This document shows, in pieces, positions 27,113-35,532 of a stretch of 64,000 nt of DNA (positions within the stretch are counted from its first letter, which is position 1; each line of letters begins with the position of its first letter). The notes beneath the pieces are model-generated. The model had not been told where the DNA came from and searched no databases. It worked only from the letters and a program-made list of their open reading frames with translations. The stretch comes from RHLJ01 sp965212165 (lineage in GTDB: Bacteria > Bacteroidota > Rhodothermia > Balneolales > Balneolaceae), in contig OZ243096.1 of NCBI GenBank assembly GCA_965212165.1, forward strand, positions 558,001 through 622,000, written 5' to 3'. A program made the translations under genes and the position numbers.

Positions 27113-27460
27113 ATGGCAGATTTTAATATGGCCGACATGTTTGGCAAAATTCAGGAAATGCAATCTAAAGTACAAGAAACTCAGTCACAGCTTGGTGAAA
27201 TTATTGTTGAAGCTGAAGCTGGCGGAGGAATGGTTAAAGTAAAAGCTAATGGCCTAAGGCAAGTGCTTTCTGTAACACTTGATAAAGATGTAATAGATCC
27301 TGACGACAAAGAGATTTTAGAAGATTTGGTTGTTGCAGGAGTAAATAAGGCTCTTGAAAAGGCCGATGAAGAGGCAAAAAGTAAAATGCAAGAAGCCTAC
27401 AAAGGAATGGTTCCAGGCGGTGGAATTCCAGGAATGGATCTTTCTAAATTTGGGCTTTAA
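27113..27460 (+). CDS. ybaB: YbaB/EbfC-family nucleoid-associated protein
   Basis: A 115-residue homologue of YbaB/EbfC, a small dimeric DNA-binding protein of the nucleoid. The core VEAEAGGGMVKVKANG and VVAGVNKALEKADEEAKSKMQE are typical, and the C-terminus is Gly/Met/Pro-rich (GMVPGGGIPGMDL). It starts 12 bases after dnaX with AAAGGAC upstream, so it is probably translated from the same message, and recR follows after a structured gap. The exact role of the family is still debated; recombination-linked roles rest on this gene order. Confidence 0.95.
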   Translation: MADFNMADMFGKIQEMQSKVQETQSQLGEIIVEAEAGGGMVKVKANGLRQVLSVTLDKDVIDPDDKEILEDLVVAGVNKALEKADEEAKSKMQEAYKGMVPGGGIPGMDLSKFGL

Positions 27461-27461
27461 T

Positions 27462-27520
27462 AATTTTAAATGTTCAGTTCTGTTTACGAACTGAGTATCC
27501 ATTATTCATCATTTAAAATT
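27462..27520. other. Nested hairpin between ybaB and recR
   Basis: An outer 11-bp perfect stem (AATTTTAAATG with CATTTAAAATT) encloses an inner 7-bp perfect stem (TCAGTTC with GAACTGA, seven-base loop). It begins just after the ybaB stop codon and ends 18 bases before recR. No T-run follows, so it is more likely an RNA stability or translation element. Confidence 0.6.
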
Positions 27521-27538
27521 TAACACTAAGCATTTCAA

Positions 27539-28141
27539 ATGCAGATAACTTCAGAGTATTTAGAACGGGCGATTGAACAACTTTCCAAACTGCCTGGAAC
27601 AGGTCGAAAATCAGCTCAAAGAATTGCTATTCATCTTTTGAAACAAAATGATGAATATGCTTTAAAGCTGGCAAATTCAATTGTCGATTTAAAGAATAAA
27701 GTGACCCGTTGTAATATTTGTGGAAATGTTAGCGATTCTGATCCATGTAAAATCTGTGAAAATCCTAAGCGTGAGAATGGTCAAATTTGCGTAGTTGAAG
27801 AGTTTAATGATGTATATATCATTGAAAAGACCAATGAATTTCGTGGACGATATCATGTTCTAGGAGGGGTAATTTCACCGATGGATAATATTGGTCCAGA
27901 CCAACTTAAAATTCAAGATTTGCTAAAGCGTGTTGGTGGACATGAAAATATAAATGAGGTAATTCTTGCCTTAAACCCCGATGCCGAGGGTGAAGCAACA
28001 TCCTATTACATTAACAAGTTATTAATACCCTACGAAGTTAAAGTAACCAGAATTGCCTACGGTATACCGATGGGCACGGAACTAGAGTTTATTGATGAAG
28101 CCACATTAAGCAGAGCATTCACAAGCAGAAGTGCGTTCTAA
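27539..28141 (+). CDS. recR: Recombination protein RecR
   Basis: A 200-residue RecR, partner of RecF/RecO in loading RecA at gaps. The N-terminal helix-hairpin-helix (LSKLPGTGRKSAQRIA, 16-30) is followed by a Cys4 zinc finger (Cys58, Cys61, Cys70, Cys73), a TOPRIM domain (CVVEEFNDVYIIEKT to LALNPDAEGEATSYYI) and a Walker-B-like C-terminal block with RIAYGIPMGTELEF. Length and motifs are normal. It is the last gene of the dnaX-ybaB-recR cluster. Confidence 0.98.
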   Translation: MQITSEYLERAIEQLSKLPGTGRKSAQRIAIHLLKQNDEYALKLANSIVDLKNKVTRCNICGNVSDSDPCKICENPKRENGQICVVEEFNDVYIIEKTNEFRGRYHVLGGVISPMDNIGPDQLKIQDLLKRVGGHENINEVILALNPDAEGEATSYYINKLLIPYEVKVTRIAYGIPMGTELEFIDEATLSRAFTSRSAF

Positions 28142-28255
28142 GTACATAAACTTTAACACCTAGTGCAAATTCATTTCTTTAACTTCTAGGACTAAACGTT
28201 AACAATCCGCAAAATCCCAGATCAATTAACATCATATGCGGTTAATTAATTAAGC

Positions 28256-30133
28256 ATGAAAAAACTATTCTCTTTATTTCTGATTACAATTTTCTTCGTT
28301 TCTGTTGCTCAGGCTCAGATAAGAGGCTACTGGCAACAAGAAGCCGATTATACCATGGAAATTGATGTTGATACTGAAAAACATCAATTCACAGGATCAC
28401 AGAAATTGGTCTATACTAATAACTCTCCTGATGAACTTACGCGAGTTTATTACCATCTATATTTCAATGCTTTTCAGCCGGGTAGCATGATGGATATTCG
28501 TTCAAGAACAATTGCTGATCCAGATAGACGTGTTGGAGATAGAATTTCAAAATTATCAGAAGATGAAATCGGGTATCATAATATCCTTTCATTAACCCAA
28601 GATGGAAATGCTGTTGAGTTTGAGGTTGATGGAACAATTCTTGTCGTTGAATTGAATACACCAATTAGTTCCGGTTCTACGACTACCTTTGAGATGACAT
28701 TCGAAAGTCAGGTTCCTAAACAAATTAGAAGATCAGGTTGGGCAAATGCTGAAGGGGTTGAGTTTTCTATGAGTCAGTGGTATCCAAAACTTTCTGCCTA
28801 TGATGATAGAGGCTGGCACCCAAATCCATATATCGGACGTGAATTTCACGGGATATTCGGCGACTTCGATGTGAAAATTACAATTGATAAGGAATATATT
28901 GTCGGAGGTACAGGTATTGTACAAAACCCAAATGAGGTAGGTCATGGGTATGAAGATGAGGGTAAACGAGTTAGATATAGTGGCGACAAAATCACTTATC
29001 ATTTTATAGCCGAAAATGTTATCGATTTTTTCTGGGGAGCTGATCCCGACTTTGTTCATACAACTGCTCAGGTACCAAACGGTCCAAAACTTCACTTCTT
29101 TTACCAACAACCAGTCGTAGATATTGAGGCTACAGATGAGGAAAATGCTAAGTACAAAGAAAATTGGGAGCAACTACCTGAACTTACAGTAAAGGCTTTT
29201 GAGTATGCAAATAAGCACTTTGGTGTTTACCCATATCCTCAATTCTCAACCATTCAAGGCGGCGATGGAGGAATGGAGTACCCAATGGGCACCTTGATTA
29301 CAGGAGGTAGAGGTCTTGAAAGTTTAGTGGGAGTAACCGTTCACGAAATGTATCATAGTTGGTACCAAAATGTTCTTGCAACTAATGAAGCTTTATATCC
29401 ATGGATGGACGAAGGTTTTACTAGTTTTGCATCTTCTGAAACAATGACTCATTTATTTGAGCGTGAAGGAAATCCTCATGCCGGTTCATATAGAGGATAT
29501 TTTGGTATTGTTAATGCTGGACTTGAAGAGTCACTTACTACTCATGCTGATCATTACAATACAAATGCTGCGTATGGCCGTGCTTCGTATTCTAAAGGGG
29601 CTGTTTTCCTTAATCAACTTAGTTATATAATGGGTGATGAAGCATTCAGAAAAGGAATGCTAACTTATCATGAAACTTGGAAGTTAAAGCATCCAACCGA
29701 CTTAGATTTCATACGAGTGATGGAAAAAGAGTCTGGAATGATTCTCGATTGGTTCTATGAATATTTTGTTCAAACAACTAAAACCATTGATTATGGCATT
29801 ACATCTGTAACTGGTGATGAGACTAGCACCTCTGTTGAAATTATGAGAAATGGCTTATTGCCAATGCCTTTAGATGTACTTGTTGAGTATAATGATGGAA
29901 CTTCAGAATTATATTACATCCCATTACGAGTTATGCGTGGTGAAAAACCAGTTGAGAATGACATAAAAAGAAATACTCTACAAGATTGGCAATGGGTTAA
30001 TCCATCTTACACATTTGATATCCCAACTTCTAGATTCAACATCAAAAGTTTAACTATTGATCCAAGTGAACGATTAGCGGATATAAATCCAGCGAATAAT
30101 ATGATTGAACCTAAAGATATGAATGATGAGTAA
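28256..30133 (+). CDS. Exported M1-family metallopeptidase
   Basis: A 625-residue gluzincin peptidase with a signal peptide (residues 1-21, ending AQAQ), so it acts in the periplasm or outside. The M1 exopeptidase-type block GGMEYP (338-343) and zinc motif HEMYH (363-367) with the downstream Glu386 in MDEGFTSFAS are intact. An N-terminal beta-domain covers about 25-235 and the C-terminal part of the catalytic domain contains the YGRASYSKGAVFL segment with the conserved tyrosine region. It lacks the long C-terminal helical domain of PepN. A clear terminator follows. Substrates are not predictable beyond peptides. Confidence 0.93.
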   Translation: MKKLFSLFLITIFFVSVAQAQIRGYWQQEADYTMEIDVDTEKHQFTGSQKLVYTNNSPDELTRVYYHLYFNAFQPGSMMDIRSRTIADPDRRVGDRISKLSEDEIGYHNILSLTQDGNAVEFEVDGTILVVELNTPISSGSTTTFEMTFESQVPKQIRRSGWANAEGVEFSMSQWYPKLSAYDDRGWHPNPYIGREFHGIFGDFDVKITIDKEYIVGGTGIVQNPNEVGHGYEDEGKRVRYSGDKITYHFIAENVIDFFWGADPDFVHTTAQVPNGPKLHFFYQQPVVDIEATDEENAKYKENWEQLPELTVKAFEYANKHFGVYPYPQFSTIQGGDGGMEYPMGTLITGGRGLESLVGVTVHEMYHSWYQNVLATNEALYPWMDEGFTSFASSETMTHLFEREGNPHAGSYRGYFGIVNAGLEESLTTHADHYNTNAAYGRASYSKGAVFLNQLSYIMGDEAFRKGMLTYHETWKLKHPTDLDFIRVMEKESGMILDWFYEYFVQTTKTIDYGITSVTGDETSTSVEIMRNGLLPMPLDVLVEYNDGTSELYYIPLRVMRGEKPVENDIKRNTLQDWQWVNPSYTFDIPTSRFNIKSLTIDPSERLADINPANNMIEPKDMNDE

Positions 30134-30150
30134 ATAACTCACTTTCTTCA

Positions 30151-30178
30151 AAGCCGAAGTATTTACTTCGGCTTTTTT
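30151..30178 (+). terminator. Rho-independent terminator after the M1 peptidase gene
   Basis: AAGCCGAAGTA and TACTTCGGCTT form a perfect 11-bp stem with a two-base gap, followed by TTTTTT. It begins 17 bases after the peptidase stop codon and ends before the malic enzyme gene. Confidence 0.92.
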
Positions 30179-30199
30179 AATTTTATAGCCTAGCCAAAC

Positions 30200-31354
30200 A
30201 TGTCACAAAAAGATTACGCAGCACTATCGATAGAAGCGCATAAGAAAGTACGAGGTAAAATCTCCATCGAATCAAAGTTACCTCTTGAAACTAAAGATGA
30301 TCTTAGTATTGCATATACGCCTGGGGTTGCTGAACCCTGTAGGGAAATTGCAAAAAACGAAGATTTAGCCTATGAATATACTGCTAAAGGCAATTTAGTG
30401 GCTGTAATAAGTGACGGTTCTGCTGTACTTGGATTGGGAAATATTGGTCCTTTAGCCGCAATGCCGGTTATGGAAGGAAAAGCTGTATTATTCAAAAAAT
30501 TTGCAGACGTTGATGCTGTTCCTATCGTTCTAAATACTCAAAATACAGAAGAAATAATATCTGCGGTTAAAGCAATTGCTCCTACATTTGGCGGAATTAA
30601 CCTAGAAGATATCTCTGCACCACGCTGTTTTGAAATTGAAGAGCGACTCAAAAAAGAACTTCCTATTCCAGTTTTTCATGATGATCAACATGGAACTGCA
30701 ATCGTGACTCTAGCTGGATTGATTAATGCGTGTCGGCTAACAAACCGACATTTAAAAGATCTTTCTGTGGTTATAAATGGCGCTGGAGCTGCTGGAGTAG
30801 CCATCACAAAATTATTGTTTGCTGCAGGAGTTGAGGAAGTTATAATGTGTGATAGCACTGGAATAATTCATAATGGCAGAAATGACTTAAATCCAGTAAA
30901 ACAGAAAATGGCAACGATTACTAACTGTAATAGTAAAACTGGAGATTTAGCATCCGCTGTTGAAAATGCTGATGTATTTATCGGAGTTTCTGCACCAGGA
31001 GTGCTAACACAAGATATGGTTAAGACGATGGCTATAGACCCCATTATTTTTGCAATGGCTAATCCGACACCAGAAATTATGCCTGACGAAGCTAAAGCTG
31101 CCGGTGCATATATAATTGCTACTGGTCGATCTGACTTTCCTAATCAAATAAATAATGTATTGGCTTTCCCGGGTTTATTTCGTGGAGCTCTAGATGCTCG
31201 AATTAGTAAGCTAACTACCAAAATGTTCATCAAAGTTGCAAAAGCCATTGCAAATTGTGTAGAAGATTTGTCTGTTGACCAGATCATCCCTAGTCCATTT
31301 GATATTCATGTCCCAGAAAAAGTAGCTGAAGCAGTAAGAGACTTTAGAAGTTAG
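30200..31354 (+). CDS. NAD(P)-dependent malic enzyme (oxaloacetate-decarboxylating)
   Basis: A 384-residue malic enzyme converting malate to pyruvate and CO2 with reduction of NAD(P). The N-terminal catalytic domain shows LSIAYTPGVAEPC, VISDGSAVLGLGNIGP, PVFHDDQHGTAIV, and the cofactor fold has VINGAGAAGVAI. It ends soon after the NAD-binding domain, so it lacks the phosphotransacetylase-like C-terminal domain of E. coli MaeB and resembles the short bacterial form. The NAD/NADP preference cannot be decided by eye. It lies alone between two terminators. Confidence 0.95.
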   Translation: MSQKDYAALSIEAHKKVRGKISIESKLPLETKDDLSIAYTPGVAEPCREIAKNEDLAYEYTAKGNLVAVISDGSAVLGLGNIGPLAAMPVMEGKAVLFKKFADVDAVPIVLNTQNTEEIISAVKAIAPTFGGINLEDISAPRCFEIEERLKKELPIPVFHDDQHGTAIVTLAGLINACRLTNRHLKDLSVVINGAGAAGVAITKLLFAAGVEEVIMCDSTGIIHNGRNDLNPVKQKMATITNCNSKTGDLASAVENADVFIGVSAPGVLTQDMVKTMAIDPIIFAMANPTPEIMPDEAKAAGAYIIATGRSDFPNQINNVLAFPGLFRGALDARISKLTTKMFIKVAKAIANCVEDLSVDQIIPSPFDIHVPEKVAEAVRDFRS

Positions 31355-31390
31355 ATCTGCATCAGATACCAAGAAATTTTCATTTAATAA

Positions 31391-31424
31391 AAAAGGCTAT
31401 CAGAAAATTCTGATAGCCTTTTCA
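31391..31424. terminator. Two-way terminator between malic enzyme and tricorn-like genes
   Basis: AAAAGGCTATCAGAA and TTCTGATAGCCTTTT are exact reverse complements, 15 bp, with a two-base gap, flanked by A and T tracts on both sides. It would stop transcription from both convergent genes. Confidence 0.95.
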
Positions 31425-31431
31425 CTATAAT

Positions 31432-34400
31432 CTAATTTCCAGATTTAACTGGACGTTTCCAGCGGATTGGATCGGCTGGTGTTTTGATGATTGGATCTGG
31501 ATAATTCTTAAGTAAACGTAAGGTTTCTTTGATTGCTGCTTCTAGCTGAGGATCACCACCGTTCATACTTTCTTTTGGAGTATCCATCACTTCAATGTCA
31601 GGGGAAATTCCTATTCCTTCTACATCCCATTCTCCATCTACATTGTAGAAACCACCTCTAGGAGCAACTAAACGTCCTCCATCAATTAAAGGTGGAGTAT
31701 CCCATGTTCCTACCAAACCACCCCATGTTTGTGTACCAATAAGTGGACCGATTTCTTCTTTTTTAAACATGAAAGGAAGTAAATCACCACCTGAACCAGC
31801 TCTTTCATTTATGATCATTACTTTTGGTCCCCAGATTCCTGCGCCGGGAGATGGAAATGGTCTTCGATCTGCTGCTTTACTGTTAAAAAAGCCATGTAAA
31901 TCTCTGTTCAAAACATCGATGATGTAATCAGCTGCTGACCCACCGCCGTTATTTCGCTGATCTAGCACAACACCTCGTTTATCTTGTTGGGAGAAATAAT
32001 ATCTATTAAAGTAAGTATATCCACCATTTCCAGTATTTGGAATCCAAACGTAGGCAAGTTGACCGTCTGACATTTCATCAACTTTTCGACGATTATCTTC
32101 AACCCAATTTCTAGTTCTTAAACCACCTTCATTTGAAATCGGTACAACAGTAACCAAATGAGCTCCTGAAGTATTTGGCTTGTCATTCACTAGTAGTTGA
32201 ACTTGTCGGTTTACTGTGCCCTCAAAATACTGAAAGAAATTTTGGCTTTGTTCGATTGCCATACCATTAACCGCTAAAATATAATCCCCTTCATTTACAT
32301 CTATACCTGGACCAGATAGTGGAGCTGTTAAATCAGGATTCCAACTTTCTGCCGTAAAGATTTTCTTGATTCGATAGGCTCCGTTTTCCAGTGAAATGTC
32401 TGCACCTAAAAGTCCAGCAGGTACATTTTCTAAATCAGGATAATCACCACCTCTTACATAAGAATGCCCTACAGCAACTTCCCCACTCATGATATCAACT
32501 ACATAGTTTAAATCGGAACGATGTTTGGCGTGTTTAACCCATGGCGCATACCATTCATAAACATCATTCCATGGAGCACCATGCATATTGTCTACATACA
32601 AGAAATCACGCATAAAGCGCCATCCATCTCTGAAAATCTGCTCAAACTCTTCCTGAGGATTTATCTTTAATTTTACACCTGAAAGTGCCAACCTTCCATC
32701 TCCTACTTTCTTCTCTCCACCAGAGGTTTCTACAATTCCCCAGGTTCCGCCTGATCTATACAATAAACTTTTCCGATCTTCTGAAACTACTGCTGTGTTA
32801 ACTGTAGAAAGAAATGTAGTTGTTTTTTGATCTTTAATTTCAAACTTATGAAGCTTAGTTCCTTCGTTTGGTACAGACTCAAAAATAAAAACCGTTCCTT
32901 CTGCTCCTTTCAATAACCCTTGATAATTTCTGAGCGGTATATTGAGGCTGAGTGTTCGCTCTGCTATTCCAGCTAAATCAATTACTACAGTTTCATCAAC
33001 CTCTTCTTCATCGTTTTTTGAATCGGACCTTTCATCTTCTACTTCTTCGTCATCACTATTAGGCAGAATAGGAGAGGGTTCATTATCTGAAAGAACAATC
33101 ATATACAATCCCCTTGATACCGACATATCATATGAGCTCATATCAAGCCAGCCAGTATTAAGTCCAAAATCGGTACTAGCTAAGAAGTACAGATACTTAC
33201 CACTTTCATCCCAAACCGGAGTAATAGCATCCGACATTCCATCAGTTAGCATATGTGTTTTTCCAGTTTCAATATTATGTACATGAACTGCTTTAAACTG
33301 ACTATCCAATAATTTAACATATGCTATCCATTTACTATCTGGCGACCAATTTGGATTGAACGTTCTATCTGGATGAGCATAGGTGTCTGTATCTATCATA
33401 GTAGCTTTCCCAGATTCTACATTCACGTACCACATATTATAGTCTGTATCAGTATATGCAATGAACTTTCCATCAGGTGACCAATCTGGTTGAAAATAAA
33501 ATGTCGGATTTGGAAGCTCTATTGACTTAGCTTTTTCAAGCCCAAACTGATCTGAAATCATCAAGGTATATTCTCCACTTTCATCAGAAAACCAAGCAAT
33601 TTGGGAACCATCAGGTGACCAAACTGGAGCTCGTTCCGCATTTCCAGAAGAGTTAGTAAGGTTTCTCCATGTTCCTTCTTCTTTAGGTACAGTTATTATT
33701 TCCCCTCTAACTTCAAAAATTGCTCTTTTGCCCGTTGGAGAAAGAGCAGGATTAGTCATTTGAAATGCTGAAGGTTCCTCCCATCGTTCACGTCCCCAGC
33801 TCATATCGCCAGCAACTGTTACTGAAATTTGTACTGTTTCATCTGTCGAAGGATTTAAATGATGAAGATAGCCGCCTTGTTCATAAACTATCATACCACC
33901 GCCGGCATCCACACTTTTTACATCATAATCTGAGTGAAAAGTCCATTGTTTTTCTTCATTTGTAGAAGGATTATACGACCAAATATTATTGGCAAAATCT
34001 CTTTCAGACAGATAGAAAACAGAACCATCATGCCATACTGGATCAGTATGACGTTCATTATCTGTTCGCGGAGTTTGAATCAATTCATAACTTTTCAAAT
34101 CTACAATCCAGATAGGCTGCGCTTGACCACCACGGTAATTTCTCCACTCTGGGTCCCAAAATGTAATCGGATTATAGGCAACATATTTTCCGTCTGACGA
34201 AATTTCTCCTGATGAAGCTTGTGGAATTGACATCATATTTGGCATTCCACCATCGGTACTTACTGTCCAGAATTGATTGATTGCTGTTGGAAAAGATACT
34301 CTTCCTGAACTGAATAAGACTTCACCCTCAGGCGTCCAGCCAGTCACAATATCTGCACCTGGATGCCAAGTTAATCGCTTTGGTTCTCCTCCTTCAATTG

Positions 34401-34683
34401 GCAATATGTATACATCTGAATTACCAGCATACTGTCCTGTAAATGCGATCATAGAACCGTCTGGTGAGAAATGAGGGGACGTTTCACCTCCAATATTACT
34501 CGTTAATCTAATTGCCGTACCACCACCTTTATCAACTTTCCATAAATCGTTAGCGTGAACAAATACAATACTCGTTTCCGAAATTGTTGGTTCTCTTAAT
34601 AATTGAGTGCCTTGTGCATATACTTGTTGAAATGAAACTGTAAGTACAGCAATAGTTAGAATAATCCCACCTATTCTTTTCAT
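31432..34683 (-). CDS. Tricorn-like S41 protease, exported
   Basis: A 1083-residue tricorn-type protease with a signal peptide (residues 1-23, ending VYAQG). The N-terminal half contains beta-propeller repeats with recurrent SPDGS/WSPDGK blocks typical of PD40 repeats. An acidic low-complexity insert (SDDEEVEDERSDSKNDEEEV) separates the two propeller halves. Then come the C1 domain, a PDZ domain (GIDVNEGDYILAVNGM) and the S41 peptidase core with nucleophile Ser964 in INERAGSGGD. It would degrade peptides in the periplasm or outside. It is convergent with the malic enzyme gene. Confidence 0.94.
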   Translation of the reverse strand: MKRIGGIILTIAVLTVSFQQVYAQGTQLLREPTISETSIVFVHANDLWKVDKGGGTAIRLTSNIGGETSPHFSPDGSMIAFTGQYAGNSDVYILPIEGGEPKRLTWHPGADIVTGWTPEGEVLFSSGRVSFPTAINQFWTVSTDGGMPNMMSIPQASSGEISSDGKYVAYNPITFWDPEWRNYRGGQAQPIWIVDLKSYELIQTPRTDNERHTDPVWHDGSVFYLSERDFANNIWSYNPSTNEEKQWTFHSDYDVKSVDAGGGMIVYEQGGYLHHLNPSTDETVQISVTVAGDMSWGRERWEEPSAFQMTNPALSPTGKRAIFEVRGEIITVPKEEGTWRNLTNSSGNAERAPVWSPDGSQIAWFSDESGEYTLMISDQFGLEKAKSIELPNPTFYFQPDWSPDGKFIAYTDTDYNMWYVNVESGKATMIDTDTYAHPDRTFNPNWSPDSKWIAYVKLLDSQFKAVHVHNIETGKTHMLTDGMSDAITPVWDESGKYLYFLASTDFGLNTGWLDMSSYDMSVSRGLYMIVLSDNEPSPILPNSDDEEVEDERSDSKNDEEEVDETVVIDLAGIAERTLSLNIPLRNYQGLLKGAEGTVFIFESVPNEGTKLHKFEIKDQKTTTFLSTVNTAVVSEDRKSLLYRSGGTWGIVETSGGEKKVGDGRLALSGVKLKINPQEEFEQIFRDGWRFMRDFLYVDNMHGAPWNDVYEWYAPWVKHAKHRSDLNYVVDIMSGEVAVGHSYVRGGDYPDLENVPAGLLGADISLENGAYRIKKIFTAESWNPDLTAPLSGPGIDVNEGDYILAVNGMAIEQSQNFFQYFEGTVNRQVQLLVNDKPNTSGAHLVTVVPISNEGGLRTRNWVEDNRRKVDEMSDGQLAYVWIPNTGNGGYTYFNRYYFSQQDKRGVVLDQRNNGGGSAADYIIDVLNRDLHGFFNSKAADRRPFPSPGAGIWGPKVMIINERAGSGGDLLPFMFKKEEIGPLIGTQTWGGLVGTWDTPPLIDGGRLVAPRGGFYNVDGEWDVEGIGISPDIEVMDTPKESMNGGDPQLEAAIKETLRLLKNYPDPIIKTPADPIRWKRPVKSGN

Positions 34684-34764
34684 GAAATCCCCTTGTTAAT
34701 TTGAAGTATGACTGAATATAATCAATCAAAGGAGAGTGGCAATTCTGTTTGAAGATTCTTTACA

Positions 34765-34791
34765 ATCAAAGAGATCAACTTAATCTTTGAT
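34765..34791 (-). terminator. Possible weak terminator after the 188-residue protein gene
   Basis: ATCAAAGA and TCTTTGAT form a perfect 8-bp stem with an 11-base loop, 11 bases past the stop codon on the minus strand. There is no T-run after it, so termination is doubtful. Confidence 0.35.
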
Positions 34792-34802
34792 ATAGAATAC
34801 TT

Positions 34803-35369
34803 CTAGAACAAACTAGTCTGTTCTTTGTCTTTCTTTTGGGCTTGCTCAATTTTTGGCTCTTCTTGAATTGGTGCATCGCTAAGCATTTCAGGTAAAAAGC
34901 GTTTCTCATAGATACGGCGTGAAATACCATGTAATGCTTTTTCTCCTCTAGGGGTAATCCTAACAAACCCGCCATCATCTTCAGTTAGGAAACCAAAGGT
35001 TCGTAAGTCACTCAAAATGAGGTATGCAAGCTTTTCAGTAACTCCAGCATTCTTCTCAATGAATTCTCGGTGCGGAGCATCATCTTCACTGACAAAAACT
35101 TGTCCAAGTACATTGAGCTCAATATTTGTAAGAGGGAAGCCTTCGCTACCCTTTGTAAGTAACTCATCCCAAACATCCTGAGAGTAGTATAATCCAAACC
35201 ACCATTTTGCCTCTTTCAACAAAGTCTGTGTGATAGCACAAGAGATGTATTCACCAGTAGCAGCTTTTCTAGGCTCACCACGGCTACGATACATATTCAC
35301 CATAGTAGCCAAATCCAGAGCATGGATATTTGGAGGATACTTAAAGTGAAAATTACTTCGTTTTTGCAT
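34803..35369 (-). CDS. Conserved protein of unknown function with a clamp-binding-like C-terminus
   Basis: A 188-residue soluble protein. Residues about 75-150 look like a winged-helix module (LTNIELNVLGQVFV, LAYLILSDLRTFGFLTEDDGGFVRITPRGEKAL), suggesting DNA binding or protein contact. The last 25 residues are charged and end in EQTSLF, which resembles the pentapeptide QL(S/D)LF used by bacterial proteins to bind the DNA polymerase sliding clamp. I do not recognise a named family. It lies downstream of topA on the same strand, 163 bases away, and upstream of the tricorn-like gene. Confidence 0.75.
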   Translation of the reverse strand: MQKRSNFHFKYPPNIHALDLATMVNMYRSRGEPRKAATGEYISCAITQTLLKEAKWWFGLYYSQDVWDELLTKGSEGFPLTNIELNVLGQVFVSEDDAPHREFIEKNAGVTEKLAYLILSDLRTFGFLTEDDGGFVRITPRGEKALHGISRRIYEKRFLPEMLSDAPIQEEPKIEQAQKKDKEQTSLF

Positions 35370-35425
35370 GATAGTTTTGAGCTTCTTTAAGAAGATTGCT
35401 TTGTTGTTAAGAATCAGAATCTATT

Positions 35426-35524
35426 CTATAAACCAAATTCCTCTAAAAGACTATGACCAATATTTGATGTTGGTGCTTCGTCAATCGCTTTAACTAAAAT
35501 ACTTCCCAGAAGTGGTGCTGTCAA
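35426..35524 (-). CDS. Possible small ORF between topA and the 188-residue protein gene
   Basis: An open frame of 32 codons from a TTG, reading MTAPLLGSILVKAIDEAPTS and ending LLEEFGL. Its composition looks protein-like, but there is no ribosome-binding site and the TTG is close to the topA stop codon. It could be a real small protein or the remnant of a longer gene. I have no family match, so confidence is low. Confidence 0.2.
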   Translation of the reverse strand: MTAPLLGSILVKAIDEAPTSNIGHSLLEEFGL

Positions 35525-35532
35525 CTCAGCAA

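Noticed and set aside
28733..29173. Open minus-strand frame of 146 codons inside the M1 peptidase gene
   Set aside because: The plus-strand protein through this region is conserved; the antisense frame has no recognisable domain.
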